Below, piece after piece: positions 38,433 to 40,930 of a stretch of 40,930 bases of DNA. Made by a program: the position numbers and the translations under genes. The stretch lies in the IMG/VR virus record IMGVR_UViG_3300044700_000293, positions 1 to 40,930 of that record; one strand, given 5' to 3'. Every line of letters begins with the position of its first letter. The first letter of the stretch is position 1. The notes beneath the pieces are model-generated. The model was given only the letters and a program-made list of their open reading frames with translations. It did not search any database and had not been told where the DNA came from. The DNA is from a virus.

Positions 38433-39704
38433 TTAGTCCAAATCTGCGGTTGTCCCGTCAGGATTGTGTCTGACTCTAAATTTACCTTTTGATCCACCAT
38501 AGGCCGTTTCTACGTGCCCTCTACTCCCCCTGTTTCTCCGTTTAGCTTCCCTTTCCTGTCTAGCCTTAATCATGGCATCCTTCTCTTCTGGAGTTGGATA
38601 CTTTCTAGGTTGGGCGGGTGGATCATCTGCTTCCGTCAACATGTCGAATAAAACTCCAACCATCCGATTTTTCAGGTTAGTTGATGAATCCTCTCTCTTG
38701 GATGGCTTTGGCTGTGGAGTAGTTGGGGAACCTACACCCGCCTGTATTCTATCGAATATTTTCTTAAATTCTTCCTTCCCATACTTTCTTGGTGGGTTTG
38801 AACTTGGTGGCTTCTTAGCTTTCTCCTCAGTGATTCTAGTAAATAATCTGCTAGCCATTAAAGCACTGAAGTCTGTAGAAGCATTCTCAGCCGACATTTG
38901 AGCAGGGGCAGCAGCAGCGGGATTGGCAGAAGACTTCTTCTTTGCTCTGTTTATTCCCCTTAGTATTTTTTGATTGTCAGCTTTAACTTGGTTTCTCTGC
39001 TGCATGGCGGCTAATTTGCCTGCTGCGGAAGTCCCGCGGGAGGCGGCTGCTTGTGGTGCCGCTACGGGAGCGGGAGCAGCGGCTGGTGATGGTGCTCTCA
39101 TTGAGGATATCTTTTGCTTTGCAGCATCCCACCCCTTTTTCATTAAATTAACTCCACCCTTGACAGCACCTCTAGCCAAGCCGCCAACGTGCTCGCCAGC
39201 GGACTTTCCAGCCATGAAGTTCTTGCCAAAGTCTCCAGCAAAACCTCTAACTTTATCTCCAACTGCTCGGCCTATGTTTCTGCTATTCTTGCCACTTTGA
39301 GCGGAAAACTTATTATTTCCAGCGAGTGCCCCGGCGAAACCGCCTATGTTTCTTCCGACCATTCTTGCACCGCTACCTATCGCACCGCCGATCTTTGAGC
39401 CTACATTACGAGTGACTCTACCTGCCGCAGTGCCTAGATCCTCACCTCTCTTCTGGCCTAATAGACCACCAAAGAATCCTTCAAGGAGAAGGTTATCATC
39501 AAAATTAAAATGATCTAAGTTCTCGACTAGAAGTTGTGAGTTTAAGCCGTCGAATATCCCGGCTTCTAACAGCTCTCCCACTAATTCATCTAGGGAGCTT
39601 TCACTTAATTTGCTAAAGTTTACACCTTCTGAAATTAAGAAATCTGTTACGGATAAGATATATCCTTTGTGGTAATCAATTGAATACTGAATATTTTCTG
39701 ACAT
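38433..39704 (-). CDS. Putative prohead core or internal protein with several LxE sites
   Basis: A 423-residue protein, Gly/Ala-rich and basic. The N-terminal 80 residues carry several matches to the prohead protease rule: FLISEG, LLEAG and LLLEG. Residues 90-180 are a run of GxxxG-like segments (GSKIGGAIGSGARMVGRNIG). The middle is Ala/Pro-rich (PAAAPAPVAAPQAAAS). Later come FTRITEEKAKK and FDMLTEADD, again LTE/ITE sites beside the same 'FDM' phrase seen in the two following genes. This fits a processed prohead core or DNA-associated protein. An RBS-sequestering hairpin precedes it. Confidence 0.55.
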   Translation of the reverse strand: MSENIQYSIDYHKGYILSVTDFLISEGVNFSKLSESSLDELVGELLEAGIFDGLNSQLLVENLDHFNFDDNLLLEGFFGGLLGQKRGEDLGTAAGRVTRNVGSKIGGAIGSGARMVGRNIGGFAGALAGNNKFSAQSGKNSRNIGRAVGDKVRGFAGDFGKNFMAGKSAGEHVGGLARGAVKGGVNLMKKGWDAAKQKISSMRAPSPAAAPAPVAAPQAAASRGTSAAGKLAAMQQRNQVKADNQKILRGINRAKKKSSANPAAAAPAQMSAENASTDFSALMASRLFTRITEEKAKKPPSSNPPRKYGKEEFKKIFDRIQAGVGSPTTPQPKPSKREDSSTNLKNRMVGVLFDMLTEADDPPAQPRKYPTPEEKDAMIKARQEREAKRRNRGSRGHVETAYGGSKGKFRVRHNPDGTTADLD

Positions 39705-39710
39705 TCTGTT

Positions 39711-39742
39711 CTCCTTGCATATCTATTTACCCTTGCAAGGAG
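39711..39742 (-). promoter_or_regulatory. Hairpin covering the ribosome-binding site
   Basis: On the reverse strand, CTCCTTGCA and TGCAAGGAG pair over 9 bp with a 14-nt loop. The second arm contains AAGGAG, 6 nt before ATG 39704, so read-through transcripts would hide it. The loop holds TAAATAG, a candidate late start signal. Transcription from within the loop would free the site, as in T4 e and soc. Confidence 0.6.
39723..39729 (-). promoter_or_regulatory. Candidate late promoter motif in the hairpin loop
   Basis: The reverse strand reads GGGTAAATAGATATG, 18 nt before the ATG, matching the WWAATAG core before the acidic head protein (19 nt) and the gp26-like gene (16 nt). Confidence 0.35.
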
Positions 39743-39752
39743 GCAATTTTAA

Positions 39753-39947
39753 TTATTTTTTTACATTAAAAATAATCTTTGGATTCTCGGTGTCGGTCCA
39801 AACTTCAATACACTCTTTGATATTTAATTTAACTATATCAAAGTTATAACTTAAAGCATGGATATGAGGCTGATCCTCTACCCATGCTCTGTATAGATCG
39901 TCTTCCTTTGTAATAGTTACTTTAAATGCAGGTTTAGCCTTCATCAC
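39753..39947 (-). CDS. Small protein, faintly HicB-like
   Basis: A 64-residue protein: FKVTITKEDDLYRAWVED, then helix FDIVKLNIKECIEVW. The strand-strand-helix order recalls the partial RNase H fold of HicB antitoxins, but no DNA-binding domain and no HicA toxin are nearby, so a toxin-antitoxin role is not supported. Its start overlaps the preceding gene by 14 nt. Confidence 0.5.
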   Translation of the reverse strand: MMKAKPAFKVTITKEDDLYRAWVEDQPHIHALSYNFDIVKLNIKECIEVWTDTENPKIIFNVKK

Positions 39948-40188
39948 TAGTCCCCTGAATCATCTTCTGAGTCTCTACGTAGCTGTCGAACATGATTGCC
40001 TTAGAGATCAGCATATCAAGCTCATATGCAAGCGTGTGGGTGTATAGGCTGCCCTCTGGGAGATCCTTAGTGTCATCCCCATGCTTCTGGAATCCATGCA
40101 ACCTGAAGCGATTGTAGCCGTTATCCTCAAGCTCCTGGAGATAGCGCAGGAAAATATTAACTTCCTCGTATTTCGTCATGTTGATCAT
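39934..40188 (-). CDS. Small protein of unknown function
   Basis: An 84-residue acidic protein (TKYEEVNIFLRYLQELED, then THTLAYELDMLISKAIMF). ATG 40188 or ATG 40179 could be the start; a CAGG lies about 10 nt before the first. It overlaps the next gene and sits in a minus-strand run downstream of tRNA-Gly. No family recognised. Confidence 0.58.
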   Translation of the reverse strand: MINMTKYEEVNIFLRYLQELEDNGYNRFRLHGFQKHGDDTKDLPEGSLYTHTLAYELDMLISKAIMFDSYVETQKMIQGTSDEG

Positions 40189-40219
40189 ATTGTTTAGCCT
40201 GATAAAGTTCTAATTGTGA

Positions 40220-40453
40220 TTAATCTGGCAGGAGATCGGCCAACCGATTAACGTCAATCCACACATCACGCGGCACAACTTCCACCGACTTTAATGTTGA
40301 CTCGCACACTGCCATCGTTATATCGCGTAAGGCACGGATGGCATTTCGCTCCTCGACGCTGAATCCTTCCCTCGGGCGGCATTGATTGAAGAACGATATA
40401 GCGTGTTCAATACGTGATAGCAGATCATCAGTAAGTTTTATTTGAGTAGTCAT
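40220..40453 (-). CDS. Small protein directly downstream of tRNA-Gly
   Basis: A 77-residue helical protein (LLSRIEHAISFFNQCRP, ALRDITMAVCESTL, WIDVNRLADLLPD). Its ATG lies only 7 nt after the CCA end of tRNA-Gly and has no Shine-Dalgarno. If the tRNA is processed from a shared transcript, the mRNA left behind would start 7 nt before the ATG. No family recognised. Confidence 0.58.
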   Translation of the reverse strand: MTTQIKLTDDLLSRIEHAISFFNQCRPREGFSVEERNAIRALRDITMAVCESTLKSVEVVPRDVWIDVNRLADLLPD

Positions 40454-40460
40454 AATTAAT

Positions 40461-40535
40461 TGGAGCGGACAGTGGGATTCGAACCCACGACCAACAGCTT
40501 GGAAGGCTGTGACTCTACCACTGAGTTATGCCCGC
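40461..40535 (-). tRNA. tRNA-Gly (anticodon TCC)
   Basis: Acceptor GCGGGCA with TGTCCGC (one G-T), D-loop AGTGGTAGA, anticodon stem ACAGC/GCTGT with loop CTTCCAA, T-arm GTGGG-TTCGAAT-CCCAC, discriminator T and encoded CCA. It reads GGA. Confidence 0.93.
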
Positions 40536-40540
40536 ATAAA

Positions 40541-40616
40541 TGGAGCTGAAAGCAGGACTCGAACCTGCGACCTGAGCTTTACAAAAGCACGGCTCTACCA
40601 ACTGAGCTATTTCAGC
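40541..40616 (-). tRNA. tRNA-Thr (anticodon TGT)
   Basis: Acceptor GCTGAAA with TTTCAGC, D-loop AGTTGGTAGA, anticodon arm GTGCT-TTTGTAA-AGCTC (one mismatch), T-arm GCAGG-TTCGAGT-CCTGC, T and CCA. It reads ACA. Its 5' end overlaps the stop of the upstream gene by 5 nt. Confidence 0.92.
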
Positions 40617-40833
40617 GTTCCCAGTATTCATCTTCCCCTGAGTAGGGAGTAATCATACTGTCTCTAGCAATGTTATAATAGATGCTAGCACGCTTTCTTT
40701 CCTCATCTAATTCATCACAAAGACGATGAATTGCACAGGAATAATGCCACTTATGGCATTCGCCTGAATGGGTAGTTCCTTCGTGCATCGGGGGCCACTT
40801 CTCTCTGAGAACTTTTGTGTCGATTGGGTCCAT
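40612..40833 (-). CDS. Small His/Cys-containing protein, leaderless
   Basis: A 73-residue protein from ATG 40833, which lies 6 nt after a -10. An upstream TTG at 40860 would start before the promoter and is rejected. It has HEGTTHSGECHKWHYSC (possible metal ligands) followed by a charged helix (DELDEERKRASIYYNI). Its last bases overlap tRNA-Thr. No family recognised. Confidence 0.6.
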   Translation of the reverse strand: MDPIDTKVLREKWPPMHEGTTHSGECHKWHYSCAIHRLCDELDEERKRASIYYNIARDSMITPYSGEDEYWER

Positions 40834-40839
40834 GCGGGA

Positions 40840-40867
40840 ATTATAGAGTCTGAAGTTCAAGGATCAA
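40840..40867 (-). promoter_or_regulatory. Leaderless promoter on the minus strand
   Basis: -35 TTGATC (40862-40867), 16-nt spacer, -10 TATAAT (40840-40845), then 6 nt to ATG 40833. It likely also drives tRNA-Thr and tRNA-Gly. The -35 includes the stop codon of the upstream gene. Confidence 0.65.
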
Positions 40868-40930
40868 GGATTTTTAATTATTTCCTTCATGTCGCGGTCA
40901 TTAATTCCACGACCATGAGTGTAAGAATTA
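40864..40930 (-). CDS. C-terminal end of a gene cut by the window edge
   Basis: One reverse frame is open from the right edge to TGA at 40864. It encodes 21 residues ending NDRDMKEIIKNP, preceded by SYTHGRGI. The residue mix looks coding, and its stop fits the dense packing of the region, but the piece is too short to identify. Confidence 0.4.
   Translation of the reverse strand, partial: NSYTHGRGINDRDMKEIIKNP

Noticed and set aside
39753-39947. A HicAB toxin-antitoxin pair
   Set aside because: Only a weak HicB-like fold hint in one gene, no HicA-like partner next to it.
1-40930. T4-type late promoters (TATAAATA)
   Set aside because: I found no convincing copies before late genes; only the looser WWAATAG motif recurs.

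Overview
This window is a piece of a tailed-phage genome of myovirus type, distantly related to the T4 superfamily. The marker genes are a gp17-like terminase large subunit, a gp20-like portal, a gp26-like baseplate hub protein, a gp53-like baseplate wedge protein, a tape-measure protein and a UvsW-like helicase. No bacterial chromosomal genes, integrase or attachment sites were seen. The host cannot be named from sequence alone. Many forward-strand genes appear to start at or within a base or two of their transcription start (leaderless mRNAs). That architecture is common in Actinobacteria and Deinococcus-Thermus, which is only a weak hint about the host.

Layout. 1-25.4 kb: late structural genes on the minus strand, in blocks (baseplate/tape measure 1-3.7 kb; a virion protein and gp26-like protein 5.8-7.6 kb; fibres, tailspike, acidic protein, portal and terminase 9.3-25.4 kb). 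Small forward-strand islands of DNA-metabolism genes sit between them (small protein 3.8 kb, TOPRIM primase 4.9 kb, UvsW 7.7 kb), with a Cas4-like nuclease on the minus strand. The strands are packed so tightly that starts or stops overlap. 25.4-28.5 kb: forward operon of a glycosyltransferase, a DUF1360-like membrane protein and many small membrane, coiled-coil and zinc-ribbon proteins. 28.6-33.8 kb: a GC-richer forward region of small transcription units. These encode a secreted transglycosylase, a GP88-like protein, a DUF932-like protein and many unknowns. Most units have their own -35/-10 promoter ending 7-8 nt before the ATG, and five are separated by copies of one intergenic module (hairpins plus a conserved 32-nt block). 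33.7-36.5 kb: small genes and tRNAs punctuated by 14 copies of a TTGACTTTT motif, with an HNH gene wedged between two tRNAs and two odd tRNA-like RNAs. 36.4-36.8 kb: non-coding, with a strong terminator, twin palindromes and a nested inverted repeat. 36.8-40.9 kb: minus strand, with a second HNH endonuclease, three putative internal head proteins carrying capsid-targeting-like N-termini, small unknown genes and tRNA-Gly and tRNA-Thr.

How it fits together. Early or accessory genes look to be expressed from host-type sigma-70 promoters giving leaderless, mostly mono- or bicistronic mRNAs. Late genes use Shine-Dalgarno starts, and four late starts share an upstream WWAATAG-like motif. The phage carries tRNAs for AAA, AGA, UUA, ACA and GGA codons, in keeping with its AT-rich late genes. 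Host contact is probably made by a fibre cluster that includes a tailspike with a beta-helix glycosidase-like domain and an SGNH esterase-like domain.
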